Part shown: positions 63,501 through 64,000 of the stretch, one piece after another
How the letters are laid out: each line of letters starts with the position of its first letter
Position numbering within the stretch: position 1 is the first letter of the stretch
From: Skeletonema tropicum
Taxonomy: Eukaryota > Bacillariophyta > Thalassiosirophyceae > Thalassiosirales > Thalassiosiraceae
Direction: 5' to 3'
Assembly: GCA_037178625.1 (NCBI GenBank)
Contig: CM074144.1
Coordinates: 682,001-746,000, forward strand
DNA length: 64,000 nucleotides
Translations under genes and position numbers: made by a program
The notes under the pieces: generated by a model
The model's database searches: none
Seen by the model: the letters and a program-made list of their open reading frames with translations, nothing else
Told to the model about the DNA's origin: nothing

Positions 63501-64000
63501 CTCAAATCGCTACTGGCGGGAACTAAATCGTACCGGAAATAAATCGTACCACGGAGACATCTCCACACAAATCACTAACAAAACACAAAAACGACGCATT
63601 CTACACCCTAATATCCCTAGTGAGTTTTGAGATTGAGTATTCAATCTCATCCGAAATGAGATTGAATATTCAATCTCATCTCATTTACTAGTGTTTCATA
63701 CTATATGCGCGCGTGAGAGCGCACAAAAAGTCCGCCATAAAATTTTGACACTAGTTCAGAATATCTGAGTTTTACCAATAAAATAACTAACTCTCCTATT
63801 GTCTACAAAAATTAACGGAAATCTTAAAGTACGTCATGGTTGGCCCTCCAGTTCAATAACAATATGGCAGAAAAACTTATCAAAGTCAACATAAGTCTTA
63901 TCAGTTATATACCAGACCATCTCATAGATCGCTCGATTGGCAATCAACGTGCCCGGGTGGGAGAGGCATCGGAGGAAGAGGACGATGATGCAACTATCAT
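63501..64000. other. Flank after the retroelement with palindromes
   Basis: No gene seen. A 22-bp imperfect palindrome (63628-63649) and a perfect 24-bp palindrome (63656-63679) with the same TGAGATTGA arms sit inside an outer CTAGTGAG...CTAG repeat. The sequence runs out at the window edge. Confidence 0.4.

Overview
This window looks like nuclear DNA of a centric (Thalassiosira/Skeletonema-type) diatom. The evidence is single-exon genes mixed with genes carrying short GT-AG introns of about 74-144 bp (donors mostly GTAAG), secreted proteins with Pro/Ser/Thr-rich PSASPS-type tails, helicase-associated-domain and multi-PAS proteins, a decayed Ty1/Copia retroelement of the diatom type, and no bacterial operon structure. 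Species assignment is inference; no rRNA or organelle marker is present.

Layout. 1-2.4 kb: ribosomal protein eS12 (minus) divergent from a three-PAS sensor protein (plus). 2.4-4.6 kb: no recognisable gene, but an array of five small hairpins at 3854-4045 whose stems change in a compensated way. 4.6-7.6 kb: a secreted DUF4168-like protein and a zinc-metallopeptidase-like gene, both with broken frames. 7.8-11.4 kb: a head-to-head pair of paralogous secreted trypsin-like proteases. 11.4-16.9 kb: minus-strand genes for a helicase-associated-repeat protein, a Trp/Cys-rich secreted protein, a possible small two-exon gene and a CS-domain (p23/NudC-like) protein. 17.0-17.2 kb: a MITE. 18.0-34.2 kb: one giant gene of about 5,200 codons resembling RNF213/mysterin, with six introns, several Walker motifs, a vWA domain, a Cys/His cluster and a C-terminal membrane helix. 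34.4-35.4 kb: a short hAT-type transposon with a spliced remnant of transposase, inserted just upstream of a nuclease-methyltransferase fusion gene. 38-52.7 kb: a small unknown gene, a chitin-active LPMO with two hevein domains, a TPMT-like methyltransferase, a TANGO6/RTP1-like HEAT protein, a Nit-type amidase, a 276-bp tandem duplication, a coiled-coil protein, an ankyrin protein and a small diatom-type protein. 53.1-54.9 kb: two foldback elements. 55.2-55.4 kb: tRNA-Ser(GCU) and a tRNA-Ile(AAU) with a shortened anticodon stem. 55.9-56.5 kb: a pseudogene. 56.97-63.49 kb: an LTR retroelement with identical LTRs, a hairpin-rich leader and a decayed interior that ends in a Copia reverse-transcriptase remnant.

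Two themes cut across the window. First, at least nine reading-frame steps in the +1 direction, within otherwise well-conserved genes, need explaining: residual insertion errors, very short introns, frameshifting or gene decay. Second, hairpins with compensated stems recur in the mobile and repetitive DNA at 3.9, 53.1-53.8 and 57.2-58.2 kb.

The genes are mostly unrelated in function. The only clear local gene-family relation is the divergent protease pair.
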